Positions 27,801 to 39,800 of a stretch of 64,000 nt of DNA are shown one piece after another. Below the pieces are notes generated by a model. The model was not told the origin of the DNA and did no database searches. It saw only the letters and a program-made list of their open reading frames with translations. Origin of the DNA: Anaspis maculata. Taxonomy: Eukaryota; Arthropoda; Insecta; Coleoptera; Scraptiidae. The position numbers and the translations under genes were made by a program. The stretch is from contig OX421965.1 in NCBI GenBank assembly GCA_949128115.1, positions 46,181,257 through 46,245,256 on the forward strand. The letters are read 5' to 3'. The stretch's first letter is position 1. Each line of letters opens with the position of its first letter.

Positions 27801-30800
27801 CGGTGATTTGGTAAGTCGGTGAGTTGGTGAATCAGCAAGTCGGTGGATTGGTGAGTCCGTGAGTTGACCTGTCGGTGGATTCGATAGTCGGTGATTTGGT
27901 TGTCGGTGAAATGTCCACGTTGATTTTGAGTCAGAAAACAGTGTCACGGTCGGATGTTACAAACAGCCCCTTGGGCACCTAACGAAGTCCATGCACACAC
28001 TTTCGCGTCCGACAGTTGTTTTCGAGTCAAAAATGTATAGTGTTGCCGGAAATTACCGCTCTTATGACGTACCTGACTGGGTCTATGTGCACAAGTTTCA
28101 CGGGGATATTTTTGGCTGGGATATTATTGGCAGGGATATTTTGTCGCGGGGATATTTTTGGCTGGGATATCATTGGCAGGGATATTTTTGGCCTGGGATA
28201 TTATTGGCGGGGGTATTTTTGGCCTAGGATATTTTGTCGCGGGGATTTTTTTGTCTGAGATATTATTGGCGGGAATATTTTTGGCCTGGGATAATTTGTC
28301 GCAGGGATATTATTGCTGGGATTTTTTTGGCTGGGATATTATTGCCGGGATTTTTTTGGCTGGGATATTTTTGGCAGGAATATTTTGTCGCCGCACCGGT
28401 GGATCACCCTGTACATAAATTCTGAAAATCTATTGTTTCTCGAAAATGCCCGTGAAAACTTCTAGAGGTTATAAAACTGATGTAGAGCAACAAATAACAC
28501 AAAGAGTTTTCGATTCACCCTGTATGGCAAATAAAATTACAAAACAAATTCAAAGGTTTATAAAAACATCGCTATTCGGTCTGTTCAAAAGAGTTTACTA
28601 AAATCTTCCAAAATAACGGAAATAAAGAGGGTCAATTTTTTTCAACATTTTTCTGATGCTACTTTTGAAGCATTTCCCTAACTGCGGTTCAATTTTCTAC
28701 CCCAAGTTTGCAAACACCTTGTATAGTGGTTAGGGCTCGTTATAAGCATTCAACTACTTAAACTTAGAATGGCTATAAATAAGTATAGGTAGGTAGGTAC
28801 GTTAATAACCCCGGTAAGTATAAACCTTCCATTGATTAGAGCCAAAATAATTCAAATTAATGGTAAATTAAACCAATTCAGCCATTCGAGATATTCCATT
28901 TATGCTCTGTTCAGTGTCACAGCTTCTGAAGTGGGTGGACCATTGATATTCCCGGAATCCCGACTGGGGTTAGGCGCCTATGCAGACCAACCCCCTGTGG
29001 GGTGTAGGCTTGTAACGCTTGATATCTGACACCGATGCAAACAAAATCATAAATTTGGCTTGAGTGCCCCGTGTCACGATGAAGTGGATTTTCTCAACTT
29101 AATATTTTTTTCGCCTTACGTTCATTCATATATTTGCTCATCAGTCTTTGAACCTATTTGAGAATAGATAAATTTCCAGTCCATCCTCGCTCCAGTCCAT
29201 TCAGAGCATTAATCTTAGATTTGCCAAATTTAGAGTGCGTCCATATGTCTTGATTAAACCGCCCTTGGCGATCCTCCAGATTTTCTCGCGAAAGTTGTAT
29301 CGAAAGCGAAATAAAGGACTCCTCGCACATTTCAAACGAGCGCGGAGAAATTTTGCAGAACATTCAAATTATATCAAGCTTTAAGTGATGTATTCAAATT
29401 TTGCAGGAACTACGGCTCTCGATTCGATCAGCAGAAGAAAAATGACGTGGCCACTGCCTCCCGGTGAGAGTTCCACTAATGAAAATTTGTTTGCCAACAT
29501 CACGGGGCGGCAGCAAGAGTTTGGAACTTTTCAAGGTGATTCTTTTGATTTCCAGTGGGTTTTTGCGCGTTGCTTTATTTGAACAAGAAGTTTTAAAATT
29601 ATAAACATAGAGCTCCAAACGAGGCTCAAAAGTTGACTCTATCCCACAATTTGGTTATGGCACGGTCCTTGGTGTAAATCTTTTATTAATGGAGTTATTA
29701 AACTCTAAGCAAAAATGTTTCTGCCATAAATTTTCGGAAGAAAGCACACAAGTCCCGACAAATAAAAATGAGTTACGGTTTTCAGCTAGGGCTTTGCTCG
29801 CTTCTCAGAGGCGCGTTTTATACAAAATTAATGCCATCTCTGAGCTCCACTCCTGCGCTACACCTCTCTTCTACATATTAGAGCCTATAACAACGGGCAT
29901 CACTTATCTCCATGCCATGCCGGGCTTTTCTATGTGAGGCTTTCTCTGTCTCGCTCGCGTATAGGGGTATTTTCTACTATTATTGTACAGTTATACAGTG
30001 TTATCTTTCCAGACCGAGTAACTGTTGTTACCCACATGTACATCAACAAGCTCTTCAGTAAAGGCCGATAAGGGAGTGCGAGAGTGACTTTGAGAAAAAC
30101 CATCCCATTAGACCTGCTATCATAAGTGGCATGTGGATAAGTGTTGGGCGAGAAAGGGCTTTCATAAGTCGGTTACATAGCACCAGTTTCCATATTTTAA
30201 ACAAGAGGAATTTGGAATTGTTCAAGATCTTAGTCATCTGTATTCGTTCCTTGATTCCATGGCTTTACCCTGGATTGCGCTTTAAGAACCCAGGATTTTG
30301 TGGGGGAAACCGTGGATTAACCCAGAAGTCCCTCAATTTATTTCGCTCTTGATGGTGGTTGAGAACATAACATTGATTTCCGGGTGCTTTTCGCCCTTGA
30401 ATTAACTAAATTTCAAACAAACTTGTATAAGTACTTGAATGAACCAGAATTATTGGGAAAAAGAACTGAAAAGTTAACTACATCATAGTGCAATAAAATA
30501 AGAATTGCTTTTGGAACTTATTCGGGACTCGAAAATAGTATATTATAATACAAGTTTTATAAGACATCGTATTGTCATACGCATCATTTTGAAGCACGAG
30601 GAAACGAAGCTACGAGATCGAGGATGCAGAACTGAATCCCAAATGTACCAAAATGATATCAACGGGATACAATGCGTCGAATTACGATGTATTTGCATCC
30701 AATGGATTGACGGGTTTCATCCCCTCCATTTCAAGTGACAATTTTTTACTCCCCGCCCTGCAATAACTCAAAACCCCCAGGTGCGATTTTTTGGCGATTT

Positions 30801-33800
30801 TGGATATGTAGTAGAGCATTCAATTCCGAACAGAATAGCAAATTTTCAGGACGACCATATTTATTCCGAGGTTTTACCGATTTTTTTACAATTTTTCCTG
30901 TACCTACTGAAATTGCCAAAAGCAGAGTGGGTCTTATTCCTGAAAATAGTTGGCTCAGACTTTTGGCACTGATGATTTTCCATTTCTCACATCACATCAT
31001 GTATAAATATTTACCAATTCTCACTTAAATCTCTTGAAAAATCACTGATTGATAATTTTCAACTTTTAGAACAATTTTCAATTTTTTCGGGATATTTCAA
31101 AAACTCTTGAAGATATTTGACAGTGGTGGATGCAACCTCATCACCATAACATACATACATGCCAGTTTTTTGAGCTACAACGTCAGCCCTATACGCTGTT
31201 TAGTTGAGAGTAAACTGGGCTATTTGGTATTTATTGATATAAAGCAGTAAATGGTAAATAACGCAAACGATCTATTCATTCTAACAATTTTCTCAAAGTT
31301 GGATAAAATATTCTACATACCTAGACCTAACTACTTATGCAATTTGAATCAAGTTCCGTTTGGAACGAGCAAAAAGTCCAGAACACAAGAATGACTTTAC
31401 AGTCGTTGCACACGCCTTACGTGCATAAATAGATAAATCCACTTATTCGAACTTCATGTACCTACAAACGGCACTCTCATTATGAAACCCATTTAAGAAA
31501 CCCATAATGTTACTTGGATACTTGATTTTAACCACCACTTTTATTGCAATTCATTACCGAGATATCATCTCAGCTTTCACTGTCACGCCTTTTACGTTGC
31601 CTCATTGTGTGTTCGATGAGAAAAAATCAAAAAAATTGGAAGACGTCAGGTTAGGAACGCACCGATGGATTTTCACAATGCAAATTCCAAGAGAACAGCG
31701 TGACCCAATCGGGCAAGCAGCAGAAATGAATTTATGTGAGGCTTTAGCATATATCATACGTTGAGTAATAAACAACGTAAATGGACGAAAAAGTTACCTG
31801 TTGCGAAAGTTTGGTCATGTCGACGGGCTTGACCCGCTTGAGCGCTGTGAGGCGCTCCAGGCGTTCTTGAGCTTGCTGCTCCACTGCAATGACGAATGCA
31901 TCTTGGACGTTTCCAGCGCACAAATCCAAATCCACCGCTGAAACAATGAAAAAAATCGTTATCATTAACATGTCATTGTGGGACACAAAATTGGTAAATT
32001 AATTCATCATAGCCATGAGGCATTGTGTTGTTCAGTCAACAGAGTCAACAGACTAACCGAACGCAAGTCGTCATTTTCTATCCCGAGCTAACCTACGCAT
32101 TGTTCAAATAGTAGAGCGCCATATTTTTTTTAGCGCACTTCTCCAAACGGGAAGGCGCTTGTGTAATCGCTTCGTCCGCCTGTCGTCATAGCATCTCGTC
32201 CTGGACGGAAGGATTTTTTCGAACAATTTGACTCCAACGGGTAGTTCATGGCCCTTCATGGCCTTGTGACCAGAGCCAAGAAAAATCTCGCCGAAAAAAT
32301 GAACAATTACAATAATAATTTGGTGTGGCGCGGCGTCGACGATGACGTATCTCAGAAGCGGGCTGGGTTCTTTTTTCGCTAATCGAATCGTATCTATTTT
32401 GGCTCGACACCTGTTGCATTTGATGACGATCGGTCAACTATCAACAATTTACAATAACAAAATTCATCTCCAAGTTTAGTCGAATTGGCAGAGCTCAACA
32501 GAATCCAGCAGCTTTGCGATGGATCTGGCAATCTCTCGAACGGCTCCTCCGCCAATTGTACGGGTGTGTCCGGGTTCGTTTCTTATCGCCGAGTTGAAGT
32601 CTCTCACGAACATCAAGGATATCTTTCATAGCTTCCAAGCGGTTTAATATATCGAGTTCGTTTTCTGCTAATCAAATCGTATCTACTTAGTGTTTTTAAA
32701 ATTGCGACTGCAGTAAGCTGTGGAAGTAAAAATGTTTGTCCGCCGCTTGATTCAAATTGCGCTCTTGAGGCTGTCGGCCAGGCAACGCGGAAAGATGAAT
32801 GTAGACAAGTCGTGGACATACGTTTCCACTTCCACAGCGAACTCCAATTTATATAGAAGTCCAATTCATAATTTAAAAAAAAAACACCCAGCGCATGCCA
32901 TTCACGTTGTAAATTCAGTAATTTGCTTTTTGAATCGATCAAATGATCTTGAGATATGGATTATACGGGGTGTTTATAAGAAACTGTGATCGCGGCAGGC
33001 ATGGGTCAGGCCGAAAAACGCAATAACAGGCTCAATTGTAGTGATCGAAAGCGGATTCCAAAGGCGATGCGATCACAAACATTTATAAACACCCGGTATA
33101 ACTGGGTCAAGTTCCCACCAACATATCTTTAGCTGGACTTGAGGAAAAATACGTTACGACCATCGCATCGCTTCACGTATAAGAACGCTCTAACAATTCA
33201 AAAAGTGACAGTGTGGAATTTACAGCGTCACTAGGATATATTTTGGCTAGGCACTTGTTGCATTTGAGGATGATCTATCAACTATTAAAATTTTCAACAA
33301 CAAATCTGTACATATTCAAGTAGTTTCGTCGAACTGGAAGAGTTTAAGCTACGCAAAAGTTCAGCAGCTTCACGTATGAATCCAGCAATCTCACGAACGG
33401 TTCCTCCGCCAATTGTTTTGTGTCCTGGTTTGTGTGCTATCGCCGAGTCAAGACAAAATCGAACAAAATCCTCCATTTCACAGTTCACACCTCACAGTTC
33501 ATCATAATCGAGTTCAGTTTTTCTTTAATCGAATCTTATTTATTCTGGCTCGACACTTATTGCATTTAAGGTCGTGGTCAACCATAAACAAATTCTACTT
33601 TTTACCAAACACATTCAACACAACATACCCCTGACAATCCTTTTAAGCGAGACTAAAATAAACTGCTCGTCAAAAGTTAAGCATAGAGCAAAATGTGCTC
33701 TTATTTCAAGCATGGATATCTTGGGGAAAAAATATACGATTTGAAAGAAGTTTATGGTGGCTGGTAGAGCTTTTCTTCGGCTGCAAGACGCTTTGTCGAC

Positions 33801-36800
33801 TTACGGCACCATTGACTTTGTCCATGATATACGGAATGTCAAAGGAAGGAGTGTCAAGAGTGTTAATTTTTGAAGTCGTGGAACTTTTTTAGGAAAAATT
33901 CCGGATTTTTTGTCTCTCGAGTTTTAGAAAGCGGATATCAATATCTCGAAATGGTTTTCAACTTTTGATCGTGTTTTGTTTTTTTAAAGAGTTCTTGATT
34001 TTTTTGTGAAATTTAGATTTTTTTATGCAGAATTTGCTAGAGCTGTGGCTTTTTCTTGAGAATTCACAGAAACGTACACAATTGCTCGATGAATTATACC
34101 ATGGGAAAATTTGACCTCATGGGCCCCCAGAAGAGGTCATCCTCTGGGCCTCTTCAAGGGAGATGCCCAATGAAGCATGCTGCGACATCACATTGACACT
34201 TATTGAACCCAGCATGAATAAAAATGCAAGACTTGTAACCATACGTTGCATCAAAATTACCATGGTAACCAATTAGTCCCATCATGAGTGATTTTGTTAC
34301 TGCGCAAGTCAATGGAAATTTCCAGAAGTGATATCTCCTAGACAAGTAGAGATAGAGCCATAATTCATTTTTTGGTTCCAATCGGACACATTATTGACTA
34401 TTCGAGTATGATGTGCAATTTTTTCACGTTTATACTTTTCCAGTAGAGGGGGGTAACTGTGACGTTTGTCATGTCAGTACTTTTTTTTGTACTTATCATC
34501 ATTGACATGTCAGCATGAATGTAATCTACTACTTAACATCAGTAGTGAAAACAAAAGACTAACAAAGGTTTTCTCAGGAAATCTGGACTTTGAGGAAGAA
34601 AAACACCGAACGCAAACTTGAAATTGATCAGCTGGAAATGACAGTATATATTTATGTCGACATTTCAATGATGACAAGTATAAGAAAAAATTTCCGACAT
34701 GACAAACGTCAAAATTACCCCCTACCACTGAAAAAGTATGAACGTGAAAAATTTGCATATCATGCTTGAATGACCAATAATGTGTCCGATTGAAATCAAA
34801 AAAAGAATTATGGTTCTATCTCTACTCGTCTAGGGGATATCACTTCTGGAAATTTCCAGTGACTTGGGCAGTAACAAAATCACCCATGATGGGACTAATT
34901 GGTAACCATGGTAATTTTGATGCAACGCATGGTTACAAGTTCTATTTTCATTCATGCGGGGTTCAATAAGTGTCAAAGTGATGTCGCAGCATGCTTCATT
35001 GGGCAGCTCCCCTGAAGAGGTCCAGAGGATAACCTCGTCTGGAAGCCCATGAGGTCAAATTTTCTCATGGTATGATCCATTCAGCAATTCTGTACGTTTT
35101 TGTGGATTTTCAAGAAAAAGCAACAGCCCTAGCAAATTCTCCATAAAAAATCGAAGTTTCACAAAAAAATCAAGAACTCTTTGAAGAGACAAAATACGAT
35201 CAAAAGTCAAAAACTGTTTCGAGATATTGATATCCGCTTTCTAAAACTCAAGAGAGAAAAAATCGGGATTTTTTTCTAAAAAAGTTCCACGACTTCAAAA
35301 ATTAACACTTTTGACACTCTTTTCTTTGGCATCCTGTATATCGTGGACAAAGTCAATGGTGACGTAAGTCGACATAGCGTCTTGTAGCTGAAGAAAAGCT
35401 CTACCAGGCACCATAAAATTGTTTCAAATCGAATATCTTTTCTCTAAGAAATCCTTGCTTGAAATCGGAGCAAATTTTGGTCTATGTTTAACTTTTGACG
35501 AGCAGTTTAGTATATTAGCGTACAAGTTTTATAAGACATCATATTGCCATAGGTCAACAATAGGTCTTATAAAACGTGTGTTATATACAATTTTTTCTAT
35601 TTTGCAACTATTCCATGGTTTTTTTTCTTCTAAAAAAATGTAAAATATGTGCCTCTGCTAACACAATTGTTGGGATTTGCTCTTGATGGAAGCACAGTTT
35701 ATCATCAGGAATGAGCCGTATTTTTCTGAAATAAACCCCTTCTGCGAAGTGATGTCACCTAGGCTGTTTCATCTGTCAGTGAGTGCTGTCATGTCGATGT
35801 CATGCCCGCTGATATTGCCAACATTTGGGGGTAAAAAAATGCGTATCGAAATGGATGTTCTTACGATACGCGAATGACTCATTTGCGTATCTTAATGACT
35901 TTCTTATGAACGCAAAATAGAAAAACCCTTTTAAATAAGTCCCGTAGGTACGTAGGTACTTTATAGAAGGTATTTGGTATTTTATCGCTCCTGAGACTGT
36001 ACTTTTTCATATGAATAAAAGTAGAATTTCCCATAAAGTATAAAGTTGTAGTCAGGTACAGTCGTGAGATTATTCGTTTCGTACAGCTGCAGTTATCAAT
36101 TTGGCGATGTCTAGTCTAGTCATGGATACATGAAAGCGGCCTGAAATGCCAGAATTCGCCTGTTCGACAATTGCATCTGTACGAAACGATAATCTCACGA
36201 CTGTACTTCTCTTAAGCTCACTTAAAGGATCACACGCAGATATCCATAATGTACACGCCGGGTTGCTTTGCATTTGAAGTCATCCTCCTATTTATGACCG
36301 CCAGTTAAGAAATCCATGAATAATTCAGATATTCTGGAAAAGCCAACAATAGCTCAGAAGCGAGATTTTCTTGCGTGCACTGCTCGAATCCAAGTCTTGA
36401 GAAATTCATTCCAGGAATGTCACCTTGGATTGGAATCTACACGTCCACCCATACATATTTTCAATAATGTATAAACTATAAAGTACCGATCTTCCGAGCG
36501 TATATCTTTATAGTGCTTTTTTTTAACTGAAAGTGGTTAGATACAATAATTAAGAAGTCGCAAAGAAAGACCGCAGAGAGACGCTGTGTAAATTCCAACT
36601 TCTATGTTTGCGTGGTGTACTCAACAACATCCAAATCCACGAGTCTTTGAGGAGCGCAGCTGAAGAGATGTTGAAGCCGCAGAAAACGCCCGAAGCATAT
36701 GCAACCCATAGGCCGCAGAAGTCGTGTCCTACTCCACTGCCTAGCCAAGTCCTGAAATTCGTCCTGCGTGTATGTGTGTCTCTCTGTATGGTGTGTGGTG

Positions 36801-39800
36801 TGAAGAGTAAAAGGAAAAGGCGATAAACGGGACCGAGGAGGGGACGACGACAGAAGTGTAATTTCGAGATTATTAGATTTTCCGCTGGGCTTGAGGATTT
36901 GGCGGTGACAGTAGGGTTTCGGTGGCGGCCTGAAAAATCCGATGTGTCATATTTTTAGCCGCAATATCCGCACTGAAAACTGAGCGAGCATGATACCTAT
37001 AATTGAATCAAAAAGCGAAACGTACATGGCAGCTAAGAATCACGGCGCAGGGCTCGAAATAATGGAGCCAACATAAAATTATTATTGGTTTAGCAATAAC
37101 CGGCGATTTCTTATGAACTTGAACCAATAACAAAGACTCGACGATACTTCAGCGTTGCGCGGTCAATATCCTTTCGTTGCTCAATGCTCCTAGATGATAT
37201 TTGTAAATTGTTTTAGCCCCATAACAAAATAATTCGATTATTACGCTGGAACTCTTGAGACACACTCCACTTTTTCTCCAAGCGATTTTTTACACCTCTG
37301 ATCACAGATGTTTAGTGTACCGAATCAGATAGCAATCCATCAATTATTTAGGAAGAGACGAATCACGCACTCGTCGTATTTGTTACCTAATCACTGAACA
37401 GTTGGTGCCCTACTAGTTATTAGAAAAAAATATGTAAGTACCTACAACTACCTATCTTGCATACCATACAAACACAAACTATGCGCCGTATTTCTGGATT
37501 ATGGATTCATAGGGGGAGTCGATAGAACATAGTTCCACGTGACACGTAGGCCTTGCTGTTGGGCCCATTGTACCTCTCCCAGACCAGCCGGACTCATCGA
37601 GCCACAATGCGGTGCCTGGATGTTTGATAGTTGGTCCATCCAAGAACTGGGGCCGACAAGCGCACGGTTGACCTGGACTCCGTCTTTTGACTCCGACGCA
37701 GATGCGGTTGTTCGACACATCCACGCCCTGCGGTGGTAAGGCTGGGAGGAGTATCGAATGAAAATTAACTAACCTTTAAAGAACCATTCATTCTGAACAC
37801 TTCATTCTGGTTTTTTCTTGTATAGGACTTGAATTTTATTGGTAAACGGGCCAGATCAGAACTACATGCTTGGGCTAACTCGAGGGCGAACTCTATACCA
37901 ATACAAGTGATTTGACCCGCAGCACTCAACATTTCGTCCCTTAGGGAGAGAACGGGGGCCTCCAAACTTTGAAGATGCAAGCAAGAACTTTCACAAAACG
38001 ACGGGTATAGTCATGTGGTTTATAAAGGATGAAGGAAGCTTATGTTATGATATGAGTCTGTTGGAAATGTTGGCAGCTACTGTCGTGTTCGTTCCATTAT
38101 CCATTCTTTTCACTCGAAAAAAATTCTTTGGCATAGGTCAAAAAATCACTTTTCACTACTTTTTCTTTCTTGCAAAAAAACAATGAATTTAATTGAATTA
38201 TCAACCAAATAGCATTCCGTAAGTCCAATTATGAGTACAAAATTGATGCAGTGGCATTTTCTAAAGAAGAATTTTTTCATTAGGCGGATCCTCTTTTTTC
38301 AACAGAATTTTTTTCAGTGTCTCCACTGGACTTGACTGGTCAATGTTATCATGAAGGGAGAGCCCAAACTGTTTTGAAAAAAGTCCATCCTCTTGCTTGC
38401 AGTGGTGTTGAGGTAATAATTCACTTCTCCAAAAGTAAGATCATTTAGGTATCCCTTTTAACAAAGCTTCAATATAACTGATTACAGCCCTTCAGCCCTG
38501 ACGATGCCTAGCGGCGAAACTATAGTTGGCTATAAGGATTACATTTGTGGTGTAACTATAAAAAGATAATACATATAAATTATCCAAACTGTTTTTTAGT
38601 AATCTTGATGTGACATAGCTTTGAAACCCTCAAGAGAGCACAAAATGAGTTTCTTACTGCTGGGCCATCAAAATTTTGGCATGATGGTTTTATTGTAGAG
38701 GACAGGCGAAAAAACTTGATCTAGGCTGGGCGGTTTGGTTCTAGTGGAAAAAACACCTACTCAAGCATAACGACCCAGCATTTTGTGATACTGTAAAAAA
38801 ACTTGGCATGGGAGTATAATAATTTTCTGCTAAAACCAAACCGCCTACTGTGCCTGCGGCCAGATCAAATTTTAGTCTGCGTCTCTCCTGCTATAAAATC
38901 AAGATGCCAAAAATTTGACGGCCCAGCGGAAAGAATTCTTGTATTTATAACTCTTGTATTGGTATAAAGTTCGCCTATGCCAAATTTCGTTGCCCCACCC
39001 CAAAATGCAGTATCCTCTAATACTGCTTCCACTAAAGAAGAATCAACGCCTTTGTGTATTTCGCATTTCGATATTGGCGGGTATACAGATTTCTATTGTC
39101 GATAATACAGAGGATAGTACAGTTTGGTATGTAAATTAGCTACGGTTTAATGTCAGCGGAAAGTGAAACGTCCAATGGAAAAGAAAACCTGGACAGTCTG
39201 AGAGCTTCATCGAGCTAAGTGCATCACACAACAAATGTGGGTCATTTTTCAGTGTCGACAGTGACTACCTAGGCACCAAAGTGTCAAAAAATGACGCGAT
39301 TGACAGAAGATTTGACGGTTTGCAATAACAATTGATGAACCTCAAGTCCCCAAGTGCCAAACGGCACCGCAAGCGCCCCCCTACATGCATTTGCCCTATT
39401 GAGCGTATTGCACTGGAACTGATTAAACAACACCGAAAGTAGACAACCATTGCATATTTCTTTATTCACAAGTTGAGTAACTTTACAGATTTTCGGGTGT
39501 TGTAATTTGGTTTTTTCAATAACAAATAACAATTCCAATCTCCTACAGAAGAAACGACTTCGAAGTGTTCAAAATGAATGATTTTCTAAAGATAAGTTGA
39601 TTTTCACTGGGTTCCTGGCACAGGCCTATGATTCACTAATAACTAATTTTCCCAACTCGATCCAATGACGTAGTGACTGTCCCCTTTTTCGACTCTATTT
39701 CTACGTCACTGCATTATTTTTAATTGAGCAGATTCTTCTAATTCTTCGTTCAGTTTATAGCAAAAAGTTACCCTAGCCAAATTCTGATATTCCGTTTCCG

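Larger units (their letters stand above)
26095..28725. mobile_element. Composite nested palindrome with opposed minisatellite arms
   Basis: The outer ends are inverted: ACAGGGTGCTTGCAAACTTG at the left and CAAGTTTGCAAACACCTTGT at the right, with pairing through TTAGGGAAATGCTCCAAAAG and CTTTTGAAGCATTTCCCTAA. Inside lie a further palindrome (26336-27045), a 15-bp minisatellite in one orientation (27046-27330), a 57-bp tandem array (27350-27765), a GGTGAGTCG-type array (27800-27915), and the same minisatellite inverted (28100-28390). ACAGGGTG / CACCCTGT motifs recur at several internal junctions. There is no transposase frame. It is probably a non-autonomous DNA transposon that captured or grew satellites. 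Confidence 0.65.
24827..31797 (-). other. PDZ gene intron 4 (7.0 kb)
   Basis: Mostly the foldback at 25632 and the composite palindrome at 26095-28725, then 28.7-30.5 kb of AT-rich sequence with no recognised feature, then R11 and R1 copies. The plus-strand frame 31507-31764 ends beside exon 4 and is not supported as a gene. Confidence 0.65.
32355..33620 (-). repeat. Repeated unit R10 of about 300 bp, three to four copies, interrupted by a MITE
   Basis: The landmark TTTTGGCTCGACACCTGTTG recurs at about 32397, 33240 and 33546 in diverged form, and TTTCTGCTAATCAAATCGTA-type sequence precedes several copies. Two units carry the TIGGG-VREIA peptide on the minus strand. The middle of the array is broken by the 131-bp MITE at 32966-33096 and by a segment related to the 47.3-kb MITE. 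Confidence 0.65.

Noticed and set aside
26808..28425. Overlapping hydrophobic frames that resemble a multi-pass membrane protein
   Set aside because: They are translations of a 15-bp minisatellite that is open in every frame, in two inverted arms.
28921..29040. tRNA-like gene
   Set aside because: GC-richer with small inverted repeats but no A-box or B-box consensus and no cloverleaf by eye.
31384..31400. Possible second CCHamide exon (reading Gly-His-Ser-Cys on the minus strand)
   Set aside because: The four residues match but the next ones are Val-Leu-Asp-Phe instead of the conserved Gly-Gly-His amide end, and no acceptor precedes it.
31507..31764. Plus-strand frame of 85 codons with a hydrophobic start
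   Set aside because: No recognised domain, ends beside a well-supported opposite-strand exon, and AT-rich composition matches the intron.
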